Shown in pieces: positions 17,025 through 23,911 of a stretch of 24,852 bases of DNA. The notes under the pieces are model-generated. The model made no database searches. It saw nothing but the letters and a program-made list of their open reading frames with translations, and was not told where the DNA came from. Source of the stretch: JBKPNX01 sp046732855 (lineage in GTDB: Bacteria; Pseudomonadota; Alphaproteobacteria; Geminicoccales; Geminicoccaceae). Location of the stretch: positions 1 to 24,852 of the forward strand of contig JBKPNX010000059.1 of the NCBI GenBank assembly GCA_046732855.1, read 5' to 3'. The translations under genes were made by a program, and so were the position numbers. Position 1 is the stretch's first letter. Each line of letters starts with the position of its first letter.

Positions 17025-17410
17025 GCGGCACGCGTGTTGATGTTCTCTGGCGTGCGCAAGCCCGTCCTCGGTAGGGTCCGACAGTTCGATCGGGAACGCC
17101 TACGGTCGCAGACCGCGCCGCGCATGGTCAGCGAGAACGACAGTCGATCACCGGAGCCGGGCAAGGGCTCAGCACCGATCATGCGCCATATCCCTGACCC
17201 GTGATGGCATCTGCGCGCATCGGTGCGCAGCTGGCGCGCGGATGAGCCATGCCGCGACCGACGCTCGACCACACATCCGGCAATGACATTGAGCCGGGGG
17301 ACCGGCCGCCGTAGCCATGCTCGAGGATAGGGCGCGCCCGGGGAAAGCGCCTGCCAGTCGGCGGCGGCTACAAATTTTCACACATGGATTGTTGCGCACC
17401 GCGCGGTCGG
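17025..17410. other. Intergenic stretch with no intact gene
   Basis: No intact gene is seen. The minus strand at about 17200-17330 reads GPPAQCHCRMCGRASVAAW, reminiscent of the zinc-binding CHCxxC start of GFA (formaldehyde-activating enzyme-like) proteins. Neither the rest of that fold nor its distal CxxC is found. This is at most a scrap of a dead gene. Confidence 0.3.
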
Positions 17411-17427
17411 TATGTTCTAGAACCATA
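17411..17427. promoter_or_regulatory. Palindromic operator candidate
   Basis: GTTCTAGAAC (17414-17423) is a perfect 10-bp palindrome, flanked by TAT and CATA that extend the symmetry with one extra base. It lies in an AT-rich patch (about 17371-17432) 20-60 bases before a start codon, where a repressor site would be expected. It does not fit the direct-repeat alphaproteobacterial LexA box. Confidence 0.35.
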
Positions 17428-17444
17428 AATTTAGCGAGGCCGGA

Positions 17445-17471
17445 ATGATGCAACAACTTCGGGTGTCATAA
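17445..17471 (+). CDS. Possible 8-codon leader peptide overlapping the next start
   Basis: ATG at 17445, with GAGG at 17435-17438 suitably spaced, encodes MMQQLRVS and stops at TAA 17469-17471. The last base of that stop is the first base of the next ATG (TAATG). This would couple translation of the 124-residue frame that follows. No attenuator structure was identified, and so short a frame may be chance. Confidence 0.25.
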   Translation: MMQQLRVS

Positions 17472-17845
17472 TGCCGGGCCGCGGGCGTGCGTCACCTCGG
17501 GAGCTTCGAATGGCTCACAGGAGTGCTGACCGGGCGCGCGTGCCCCGAGCAGGCCCGAGCTCGGGAGAGCGCGGGCGCAGCCATGACCACCACCATGCGA
17601 TCGACAGGGCGCGCTGGAGCCCCCAAAAGCTGCAATATCGGGACGATGCGGCCCGGGCTCTGCGCGCCGTCTTCTCGTCGCACGACAACTGGCCCAACCT
17701 CACCGAGGCCGAGCGCGACGAGTGGCGCGGCTATTTCGACCGGATGCTCGAGCGACTGCACCGCCTCGGCTACACGCCCGAGCGCAATCCGTGGTCATTA
17801 CTGTTGGAGGATCCGGGGGCTGCGGCGAAACCATCGAAGGATTAG
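17471..17845 (+). CDS. Hypothetical small protein
   Basis: A 124-residue frame of no family that I recognise. The second half (from about residue 55) reads like real coding sequence, with G/C-rich third positions and an amphipathic run: RDDAARALRAVF, then LTEAERDEWRGYFDRMLERL, then HRLGYTPERNPWSLLL. The first half is Arg/Ser/His-rich and may be untranslated or shifted, because an overlapping frame from 17487 looks equally plausible there. The true start may therefore be internal, or an indel may have damaged the N-terminus. A hairpin begins within the stop codon, and an AT-rich patch with a palindrome lies upstream, both of which favour a real transcription unit. Confidence 0.45.
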   Translation: MPGRGRASPRELRMAHRSADRARVPRAGPSSGERGRSHDHHHAIDRARWSPQKLQYRDDAARALRAVFSSHDNWPNLTEAERDEWRGYFDRMLERLHRLGYTPERNPWSLLLEDPGAAAKPSKD

Positions 17846-17866
17846 AGGGCCGGCATCGAACCCTCT
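17844..17866 (+). terminator. Hairpin at the stop of the small hypothetical gene
   Basis: AGAGGG (17844-17849) and CCCTCT (17861-17866) make a perfect 6-bp stem with an 11-base loop, starting inside the TAG stop codon. No T run follows, so it is a weak terminator candidate. Confidence 0.35.
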
Positions 17867-18229
17867 GACGAGCCGACAGCTCAGATCGCGGACTGCCAGC
17901 GGCTGAATTGACAGCTTGCCTGGGCCGCAGGGTTCTTTTGGCGCGATCGGGCCAAGCCGGCGCGCCCGTCCCGGCGGCAAATGATCGAGTAGTCCGCCAA
18001 GCGCTGTCCTGACGGGCCGATTCCGAGCCGCCTCCGAGCTGCGATGATCAGCCCCATCCGCGCAGGCAGACGGAGCCTGCACCGATCGCGGCGTGGCTTG
18101 CGCTCGGCGCGGTCGCACGCCGGTTGCCGCTGCGCGGCGGCGCGATTATGGTCGCCGCTGATCACTTGCCCGCGAGCACCGCCCTGAAGCGCGCCAACGA
18201 ACGCCAGGTGCGATCACCGCGCCCTCAAG
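17867..18229. other. Gene-free stretch
   Basis: About 360 bases with no gene I can support on either strand. Its minus-strand frames are open but show no family motif. Confidence 0.45.
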
Positions 18230-18382
18230 CGCAGGCTCGCCACGCGGGGTCGCGTAAAGCGTCACATGCGAGGAATGGTTGGTCCGAAGGTCTGGGCCAA
18301 GCGGATCTTTGCCGACGAGCTGCGTCCACCGATGCAGCATCGCGCAGGTTCCTGCCAGGCCGCATAGGGCAAGCCAAGCCAT
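18230..18382 (-). pseudogene. Remnant of a DUF5996-family gene (N-terminal part)
   Basis: Joining two minus-strand frames gives WLGLPYAAWQE, then TCAMLHRWTQLVGK, then IRLAQT, then RTNHSSHVTLYATPRG. This is the conserved N-terminal block of DUF5996 proteins (pattern LP...W.dT..TLH.WTQ.VGK.RLAL.P..NH.WHV.LYVT.RG). Single-base indels near 18350, 18308-18312 and 18283-18290 explain the frame changes. After TPRG the similarity stops, so the C-terminal two thirds (usually about 300 residues in total) is missing. The function of the family is not known to me. Confidence 0.6.
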
Positions 18383-18485
18383 TGTCGACCCGACGCTGTC
18401 GGCCGGCGTCGCCCTACGCGATTTCCCGCTGCCCGTCGAGCGGGTCGCGACGGCAATGTCGAACGTATCGAAGTTCCTGCGACCG

Positions 18486-18525
18486 CCAGATCAAGCCAAT
18501 TCAAGCCAGATTAAGCCAAGATCAC
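18486..18525. repeat. Four tandem 10-bp iterons
   Basis: CCAGATCAAG, CCAATTCAAG, CCAGATTAAG and CCAAGATCAC follow one another without gaps. Every copy starts with CCA and three end in AAG. The 10-base period places each copy on the same face of the helix. It lies about 95 bases upstream of the small two-gene unit starting at 18620. Confidence 0.6.
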
Positions 18526-18547
18526 CGGACCGTTAAGCATCATTAAT

Positions 18548-18575
18548 TTGCCTCGACTGCTAGTTGTCATAAATG
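18548..18575 (+). promoter_or_regulatory. Weak candidate promoter for the small two-gene unit
   Basis: TTGCCT (18548-18553) and TAAATG (18570-18575) are 16 bases apart in an AT-rich patch right after the iterons. The -10 match is poor, but the position fits. Confidence 0.25.
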
Positions 18576-18619
18576 GACGCGCGAAGCCCAGTCGATCTTC
18601 AGGTTGGCGACTCGACGAC

Positions 18620-18916
18620 ATGGCGAAATCCAACGGCGCGGCCCCGCACCGCCCCGACCTCACGACCGCCGGCTGGCAGGAGCGGCGCGCCGCCGCCTAT
18701 CGCAGCGCCGAGCAGGAGATCGCCCTGCTGCGCCCGGGCGAGGCGGTCCTGTACCACGAGGGCAATCTGGTAAGGGATATCGCCAGCGATCCGACCATCG
18801 CCGGCCGCGCCGCGGCGTTCCGCGACGCCACCGAGGCAGCCAGGGGCTCGCTCGCGCAACGGCGCCTCGGCTTTGAATGGTATCAATATATCTTCTGGCG
18901 CGCCCAGCGTGGCTGA
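18620..18916 (+). CDS. Small conserved hypothetical protein
   Basis: A 98-residue, probably cytoplasmic protein. The core reads ALLRPGEAVLYHEGNLVRDI, an alanine-rich helix, then GSLAQRRLGFEWYQYIFWR. The pattern GEAxxYHxGxL ... LxQRR ... YxY resembles small proteins I associate with prophage or mobile regions of alphaproteobacteria; that association is recollection, not a database result. The start at 18620 is chosen because the longer frame upstream (to 18548) reads as non-coding. The gene ends 10 bases before the ATG of the next gene, or overlaps it if a GTG at 18909 is used, so the two form one unit. Function unknown. Confidence 0.65.
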   Translation: MAKSNGAAPHRPDLTTAGWQERRAAAYRSAEQEIALLRPGEAVLYHEGNLVRDIASDPTIAGRAAAFRDATEAARGSLAQRRLGFEWYQYIFWRAQRG

Positions 18917-18926
18917 CGAAGGGGCG

Positions 18927-19277
18927 ATGACGGTGACCTTCACGGTCACCGGCCTCGAGCGCGTCGAGGGACACGGCCGGCTGCTTGCCCTGGCCGCGCT
19001 CGAGATCGAATTCGACGGCGTGATCCTGGCCGTGAACGGCGTGCAGGTGATCCGCCAGGGCAAGCGCCTTGCCACGCAGGCGCCGCGCTTTCGCAATCCC
19101 AAAACCGGCGTCTGGGCGCCGGCGGTGATCCTGCCGGACGAGCTGGGCGCGGCGATCGCCCAAGAGATCCAGGGCATGCTGCTGCGGCGCGCCGGCGTGC
19201 CGCAGACGATGTCCTGGTCGGAAGTGGTCACCACGCCGCTCAAGCGGCTGATCGCGGCCTCGCTCACCGGCGAGTGA
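18927..19277 (+). CDS. SpoVG-like small protein
   Basis: A 116-residue protein whose fold pattern resembles the SpoVG family: VTGLERVEGHGRLLALAALEIE as two strands, GVILAVNGVQVIRQGKRLATQAPRF as the central beta hairpin, and GVWAPAVILPDELGAAIAQEIQGMLL as the closing strand and helix. SpoVG-like proteins bind nucleic acids in some bacteria and are common in alphaproteobacterial mobile elements. The likeness is topological and by eye, so the family call is tentative. The ATG at 18927 follows the upstream stop by 10 bases; an in-frame GTG at 18909 would overlap that stop. It is the second gene of a two-gene unit behind 10-bp iterons. Confidence 0.6.
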   Translation: MTVTFTVTGLERVEGHGRLLALAALEIEFDGVILAVNGVQVIRQGKRLATQAPRFRNPKTGVWAPAVILPDELGAAIAQEIQGMLLRRAGVPQTMSWSEVVTTPLKRLIAASLTGE

Positions 19278-19633
19278 GCGCCGCTGCGGGCCGAGCGCCT
19301 CGCGCCCGCCCGCGACCCGGAGCGCACGCGAACCTGCTACGCCGAACGCAGGTGGCCGCTTCTCGCAGCTGGCGCCCATCATGTATGGACGGCACCCACG
19401 CGGCAAGGGCGAGTTTGCTGGTGGCGGCGGCGGGTCGGGAGCGGTCATGTATCTGGCCTTGGTGCGCGGTGCGACGACCGCTGGCCCTGAGGGGATGCGC
19501 GGATCGGGTGCCAATCATTGCGGCGCGCTGCGGCAGCGCGAGGACTGGACGGAGTGTCCCGATCCCGGTTGGCTGACATTTGCCGTCACCTGCCGATGCC
19601 CTTGCCGAGTGCTGTGGCCTCGCTCGCTGGCGC
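19278..19633. other. Gene-free stretch before the transposase remnant
   Basis: About 355 bases, low in coding signal on both strands. Short open frames are present but show no family motif. Confidence 0.45.
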
Positions 19634-20048
19634 TCAGGCGGCCTGCGGCAGCGGGGCGCGATAAGCTTGGTTCCTGGCCAGCATGGCCCAGACGATGCGC
19701 GCGATCTTGGCGGCGCGGGCGACGGCGGCGACCTCGATGCTCGGGCGCTGCATGGCCTCGCAGATCGCCTCGGCGTCGCGGCCGTCGGGCGCGCGCGCTC
19801 TGGTTGCGCTTGAGCTACGGCTTGACCTAGGCGGGCGGCGGCAGCCGCACTTCGTGGCCAAACCTGTGCAGCAGCCGCGCCCAGTGATGCGCGCCACCGC
19901 AGGCCTCGATCCCGACCCCCGCCGGCGCCAGGGCGGCGAAGAACGGCTCGAGCTGGCCCCGGCTCAGCCGCTGGCGCCGCACCCTGCTGCCGGCGGCGTC
20001 GACCCCGTGAACCTGGCAGCCGTGCTTCGCCAGATCTCAACCGATCAT
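19634..20048 (-). pseudogene. IS110/IS1111-type transposase remnant with internal deletion
   Basis: The minus strand from 20048 reads the N-terminal half of an IS1111-group transposase: DLAKHGCQVHGVDAAGSRV, LEPFFAALAPAGVGIEACGGAHHWARLL and GHEVRLPPPA. An in-frame TAG replaces a codon before DLAKH, and two more TAGs lie after PPPA and VKP. A frame change follows, then DAEAICEAMQRPS. This is joined directly (near 19730-19745) to the extreme C-terminus, VAAVARAAKIARIVWAMLARNQAYRAP, ending at TGA 19634-19636. The central part of the roughly 340-residue enzyme, with the rest of the DEDD site and the catalytic serine domain, has been lost. No element ends were identified. The copy is dead. Confidence 0.8.
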
Positions 20049-20141
20049 GCTAGGTGGCATCGCGGGCGGCTCCCTTTGCTGGTGTTCTCGAAACACCTAG
20101 TCTGGCACCTTCGATGCCGTACGGGGGCCGTCCACCCCACC

Positions 20142-20215
20142 ATTGCGATAGCGGAGCGACGAAGCAATCCAGCGTCCAACGCGGGTATTCTGGATTGCTT
20201 CGCTGCGCTCGCAAT
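20142..20215. repeat. REP-like inverted repeat
   Basis: A left arm (20142-20172, beginning ATTGCG and ending AAGCAATCCAG) pairs imperfectly with a right arm (20190-20215, beginning CTGGATTGCTTCG and ending GCAAT) around a 17-base loop. Elements built on this CTGGATTGCTTCG core are, from my recollection, dispersed intergenic palindromes in many alphaproteobacterial genomes. Only this copy was noticed in the window. It lies between the transposase remnant and the solute-binding protein gene. Confidence 0.75.
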
Positions 20216-20366
20216 GTTGGCGAGGAGGCGCGGAGGGCGGGCAACTGCAGTGCGCCGGCGCCCGGACGACCCCTGTGGGCACGTCAGATCACAGCGTGGC
20301 GTTGACGCCGGGGCGGCGAACCGCCACAACGCGATCACATTCGATCATAAAGGCGGGGAGGGTCGC

Positions 20367-21212
20367 ATGCGGCGTTGGGCTTGGCTGGCGTTCGGCGCAA
20401 CCTTGTTGCTCGCCGTCGGCGCGCAGGCGCAGACGCTCGAGCGGGTGCGCGCAAGCGCCACCTTCAAGATCGGCTTTCGCGAGGATGCTGAGCCCTTCTC
20501 GTTCAAGGGCGCGCAGGGCGAGCCGGCCGGTTTCTCGATCGAGCTGTGCCGGCTGATCGCCACTCAGGTCCGGCAGACGCTCGGGCTCGACGAGCTCACG
20601 ATCGAGTACGTCCCGGTCGGCACCGAGGATCGGTTCCAGGCGGTAAAGGACGGGCGGATCGACATCCTGTGCAGCTCTGACACGGTGACCCTGTCCCGGC
20701 GCGAGCTGGTCGATTTTTCCCTGTTCACGTTCCTGGATGGCGCGGCCGTTCTGCTGCGCGCCGACAGCCCCGAGGACCTGAGCGGCCTCGCCGGACAGAA
20801 GATCGGGGTACGCCGCGCCACCACGACCGAGGATGCCCTGCGCAATACGCTCGCCAAGCTCGACATGAACGCCGAGGTGGTGCCCGTGAGCAGCCACGAC
20901 GAGGGCCTCGCCAAGCTGGAGGCGGGCGAGATCGCCGCCTATTTCGGCGATCAGGCGATCCTGATCTTCCTGGCGAAGCAAAGCGCCGCGCCCGCCAAGC
21001 TCAAGCTGTCGGACCAGCAGTTCACCTTCGAGCCGTACGCGCTCGCGCTCGCCCGCGGCGACGATGATTTCCGCCTGCTGGTCGATCGCACACTCGCTCA
21101 CACCTATCGTTCCGGCCGGATCGACGAGCTGTTCCGAAGCGCTTTCGGCGGGAACGCCAATCCGACGCCGGCGCTGCGCGCGCTCTATCTGATCAACGGC
21201 CTCGTGGAGTAA
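20367..21212 (+). CDS. Amino-acid-type ABC transporter substrate-binding protein (family 3)
   Basis: A 281-residue periplasmic protein. A Sec signal peptide (MRRWAWLAFGATLLLAVGAQA, cut near residue 21) precedes a family 3 binding fold. Landmarks are FKIGFREDAEPFSFKGAQGEPAGFSIEL, DRFQAVKDGRIDILCSSDTVTLSRRELVDFS and a C-terminal RSGRIDELFRSAFG. These proteins usually bind polar amino acids or related small acids. GGGGAGGG just before the ATG is a strong ribosome site and fixes the start. No permease or ATPase genes follow; the next gene is an aminotransferase after about 220 bases. It is therefore an orphan component or part of a non-canonical system. Ligand unknown. Confidence 0.9.
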   Translation: MRRWAWLAFGATLLLAVGAQAQTLERVRASATFKIGFREDAEPFSFKGAQGEPAGFSIELCRLIATQVRQTLGLDELTIEYVPVGTEDRFQAVKDGRIDILCSSDTVTLSRRELVDFSLFTFLDGAAVLLRADSPEDLSGLAGQKIGVRRATTTEDALRNTLAKLDMNAEVVPVSSHDEGLAKLEAGEIAAYFGDQAILIFLAKQSAAPAKLKLSDQQFTFEPYALALARGDDDFRLLVDRTLAHTYRSGRIDELFRSAFGGNANPTPALRALYLINGLVE

Positions 21213-21431
21213 GGACGGTCCCCGCCGTGCCGGCCCTCGCGGCTTGCGCGCGATCCTGGATGCTCGGCCGGCGGGGCCGGCTTGAGACCTGAGCGCCGCT
21301 CTGGCGCGACCCTTCTGCTCGCTGCCTTCCGGCCCTTGGCCTCCTGCGCTCGTGGCGCGACGCGGGCAGAGCTTTCTCCGGCGTGCGCGGCCTGCTAAGC
21401 AGAGCGGCGAATGGGTGACGGAGATCCGTGC

Positions 21432-22280
21432 ATGGCCGCCATCTTCTGGCACGACGGCAAGTGGTACGAGGACGAGCAGCCGAAGCTGCTCGGGCCGATG
21501 GATCACGCCATGTGGATGGCGAGCGTCGCATTCGACGGCGCGCGCGGCTTCGATGGCTGCGCCCCGGACCTGGACCGGCACTGCGCGCGCCTGATCGATT
21601 CCACAAGGAAGATGCTGCTCGCGCCGACCATGACGGCCGAGGAGGTCGAGGCGCTCTGCCGCGAGGCGCTGCGCCGGCTGCCGCGGGATCTGCCGACCTA
21701 CATCCGGCCGATGTTCTACGCGATGCGCGGCTTCGTCACGCCGGAGCCGGAGTCCACGACCTTCGCGCTCGCGGTCTACGCCTCGCCGATGCCCGAGCCC
21801 GCGGGCATGGCATGCTGCTTCTCGAGCTACCGGCGTCCGGCGCGAGATGCGGCGCCGACCGACGCCAAGGCGAGCTGCCTCTATCCGAACATGCAGCGGG
21901 CGCTGGTCGAGGCGTCCGGGCGCGGCTTCGACAACGCGATCACCTTCGATGCCGCGGCGAACGTCGCCGAGCTGGCGACCGCGAACCTCTGGATCGCCCG
22001 GGACGGCATCGCCATGACGCCGGCGTGCAACGGCACCTTCCTCAACGGCATCACCCGCCAGCGCGTGATCCAGCTGCTGCGCGACGAAGGCACTGAGGTG
22101 ATTGAGACCACGCTGACGCGCCAGGACGTGCTCGAGGCCGACGAGGTGTTCTCGAGCGGCAACTACGGCAAGGTGCTGCCGATCACCCGGGTCGAGGACC
22201 GGCACTATCAGACGGGGCACGTGTATCAGCGCGCTCGCGACCTGTACCTCGAGTTCGCGCGCTCGCAGCCGGTCGGCTGA
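21432..22280 (+). CDS. Class IV PLP-dependent aminotransferase (branched-chain type)
   Basis: A 282-residue fold-type IV enzyme that should transfer amino groups between an amino acid and a keto acid in the cytoplasm. The Schiff-base lysine is Lys146 in PTDAKASCLYPN, and the phosphate-side glutamate region is NVAELATANLWI with Glu180. The usual EGSGENIF form is altered to ELATANLW, so specificity may differ from standard branched-chain aminotransferases. FDGARGFDGCAPDLDRHCARL near the N-terminus is the common family segment with the Arg/His pair. The ATG at 21432 is chosen over one at 21411 because GGAG lies about 9 bases before it. The preceding substrate-binding gene is on the same strand. 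Confidence 0.9.
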   Translation: MAAIFWHDGKWYEDEQPKLLGPMDHAMWMASVAFDGARGFDGCAPDLDRHCARLIDSTRKMLLAPTMTAEEVEALCREALRRLPRDLPTYIRPMFYAMRGFVTPEPESTTFALAVYASPMPEPAGMACCFSSYRRPARDAAPTDAKASCLYPNMQRALVEASGRGFDNAITFDAAANVAELATANLWIARDGIAMTPACNGTFLNGITRQRVIQLLRDEGTEVIETTLTRQDVLEADEVFSSGNYGKVLPITRVEDRHYQTGHVYQRARDLYLEFARSQPVG

Positions 22281-22309
22281 GATGCCAGGGCTTTTTCACA
22301 GGTGCTCTC

Positions 22310-22857
22310 ATGCGGTCCCTTCAACAGCGTTCTCCCAAGCGCCCCACCAGACGAGCAGCTGACGAGCCGTACGATCTCTTCGAGATGGCCAACCTGTCGC
22401 CCGCGCTGACCGGGCTGCCGATGGTGGTCTGGATCTCGGAGCGCGGCCGCGCTCGCCATGACGCGCGAGTGAAGGTCTCCCTGACCCATGGTCGCCGAGC
22501 GCGCCCCGACCGGACGCGTCGGTTTCGGTCCGCCCCGAGGTCGAGATCGTTGCTGGACGGGAGCTGGAACGGCGAGATGTGGAACTCGTCCGCCAATGGA
22601 TCGAGCTCAATCGCGCGGCGATCATCGCATATTGGAACGGTGACCTGCTCGCTGACGAAGTCATGGCGCGCCTTAAGCCGCTTTCACTCCGCGAGGTGCG
22701 GACCCAGCGCTGGATCAGTAAGGACATCGGTCTCCCGGTCAGTCTGATGCTGAAACAGGCCTTGGCCGAGGTAGAAGGAGCGTTGCCGAGCCTGCGCCCT
22801 GCCGAACGCGCGACCTTCGCGGTCGCCGTCACAGTTCCCGCTTTGTCGCCCGGCTAG
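22310..22857 (+). pseudogene. Small conserved gene broken by a frameshift
   Basis: Two frames together read one protein. Frame one (ATG 22310 or 22385) gives DEPYDLFEMANLSPALTGL, PMVVWISERGRARHDARVKV and SLTHGRRARPDR. Frame two takes over near 22500-22518 with ASVSVRPEVEIVAGRELERR, DVELVRQWIELNRAAIIAYW and NGDLLADEVMARLKPL. The whole resembles small uncharacterised proteins with the pattern MANL.P..TGLP..VW(I/V)S.RG.A.HD.RVKV followed by WIELNR..I..YWNG. I do not name a family with certainty, although some are annotated as DUF4160-like. The reading ends at TAG 22855-22857, so about 60 residues extend beyond the usual end near 22680. A sequencing error or programmed shift would also explain it. 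Confidence 0.6.
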
Positions 22858-23597
22858 GCCGGTGCCCGCGACGCGGCCGGCAGCAGCGCCATAAAATTGG
22901 CGTAGAGCTGCCACGCCGCGCGATTGCACGCCGCCATCTGGGCGCGTGCCTCGTCGGCAAAGCGGGCCGGCCCGTCCCGACCGAGCGCCTGCGCCAGAAC
23001 CTCGACCACTCCCGGTAGGCCGAGCCACTCGTCGAGCGTCGCGGCGTCGACCTCGGCATGGCATTGCAGGCCGAAGGCGCGTTCCCCGACCGCGATCGCC
23101 TGGATCGCGCAGCGGGGCGAGGTAGCGAGCACCTTGGCGCCGTGCGGCGGCCGGCGCACTTCGGCGCGGTGCCATTGCAGGAAGGGGCTGCGCTCCGGCA
23201 GGCCCGCGAACAGCGGGTGTTGGGCAGCATCCGCGCTCAGCGCCACCTCGAACACCCCGATCTCCGGCGCGGCCGCCGGCCCGATCTCACCGCCGAGCGC
23301 ATCCGCGAGCAGCTGATGGCCGAGGCAGATGCCGAGGAACGGCATCACGCGCGCCACCACCGCCTCGCGGGTCGCGGCCTTCTCGTCGATCAGCCACGGG
23401 TACTCCGCCTCCTCCCAGACATCCTGGGGTCCGCCCATGACCCAGAGCGCGTCGAAAGGACCGAGGTCGGGGATCGGCTCCCCGAGATCCAGCCGCACCG
23501 CGTCCCACGCGATGCCGTCCTGCCGCAGGAAATCCCGGAAGATGCCGGGATGGCCTGCTTCCATGTGCTGAAAAATGAGAATGCGTGGCACGCGCAT
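22854..23597 (-). CDS. Class I glutamine amidotransferase (GuaA-type domain, stand-alone)
   Basis: A 247-residue single-domain enzyme of the type 1 glutamine amidotransferase family. The nucleophile is Cys91 in LGICLGHQLLADALG, with His180 and Glu182 in FGLQCHAEVD completing the triad. The ALWVMGGPQDVWEEAEYPWL segment is the usual oxyanion-side region. Stand-alone members can hydrolyse gamma-glutamyl compounds or supply ammonia to a partner; no synthetase is adjacent, so the substrate is unknown. The gene converges on the broken small gene, and the two stops overlap in CTAG (22854-22857). The start at 23597 fits the MRVPRILIFQH strand at the N-terminus. Confidence 0.92.
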   Translation of the reverse strand: MRVPRILIFQHMEAGHPGIFRDFLRQDGIAWDAVRLDLGEPIPDLGPFDALWVMGGPQDVWEEAEYPWLIDEKAATREAVVARVMPFLGICLGHQLLADALGGEIGPAAAPEIGVFEVALSADAAQHPLFAGLPERSPFLQWHRAEVRRPPHGAKVLATSPRCAIQAIAVGERAFGLQCHAEVDAATLDEWLGLPGVVEVLAQALGRDGPARFADEARAQMAACNRAAWQLYANFMALLPAASRAPA

Positions 23598-23911
23598 GGC
23601 CCTTCCGGCATTCTCCGGCGCCTATGGATCGCCGGCGCGAGCAATCGGAGTCGCTGTTTGATAGACCTTGCAGATGCCAAAGGCGAGGGCGGCGATTTTC
23701 GCGCGATGCAGGCTGGTACCGCGCTGGACAATTACTGTCGGTCGGCAGCAAGTGCTGATCGCAGTGCCTTGCTCCAGAAGCGTCTCGAGTGCTCGCGCGC
23801 GGCGGCTCGAGGCCTGACTCGGGCGGTTTCGCCATCGGTTGCACTGGTGGATGGAATTCGACAGATGTACCCGAAGGTCGTTTCAGGACGAGCAAGCTGA
23901 GGAGCGCGGCC
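23598..23911. other. Divergent intergenic region
   Basis: About 310 bases between two divergent genes, presumably carrying promoters for both. I found no convincing -35/-10 pair or operator and no small gene. Confidence 0.4.

Noticed and set aside
17411..17427. The palindrome as a LexA site
   Set aside because: The alphaproteobacterial LexA box is a direct repeat (GTTC with 7-base spacing), which is not present here.
17844..17866. GGGTTCGATGCC on the minus strand as a tRNA T-arm
   Set aside because: The flanking bases do not pair as a T stem and no anticodon or acceptor arm is present; it is better explained as a simple hairpin.
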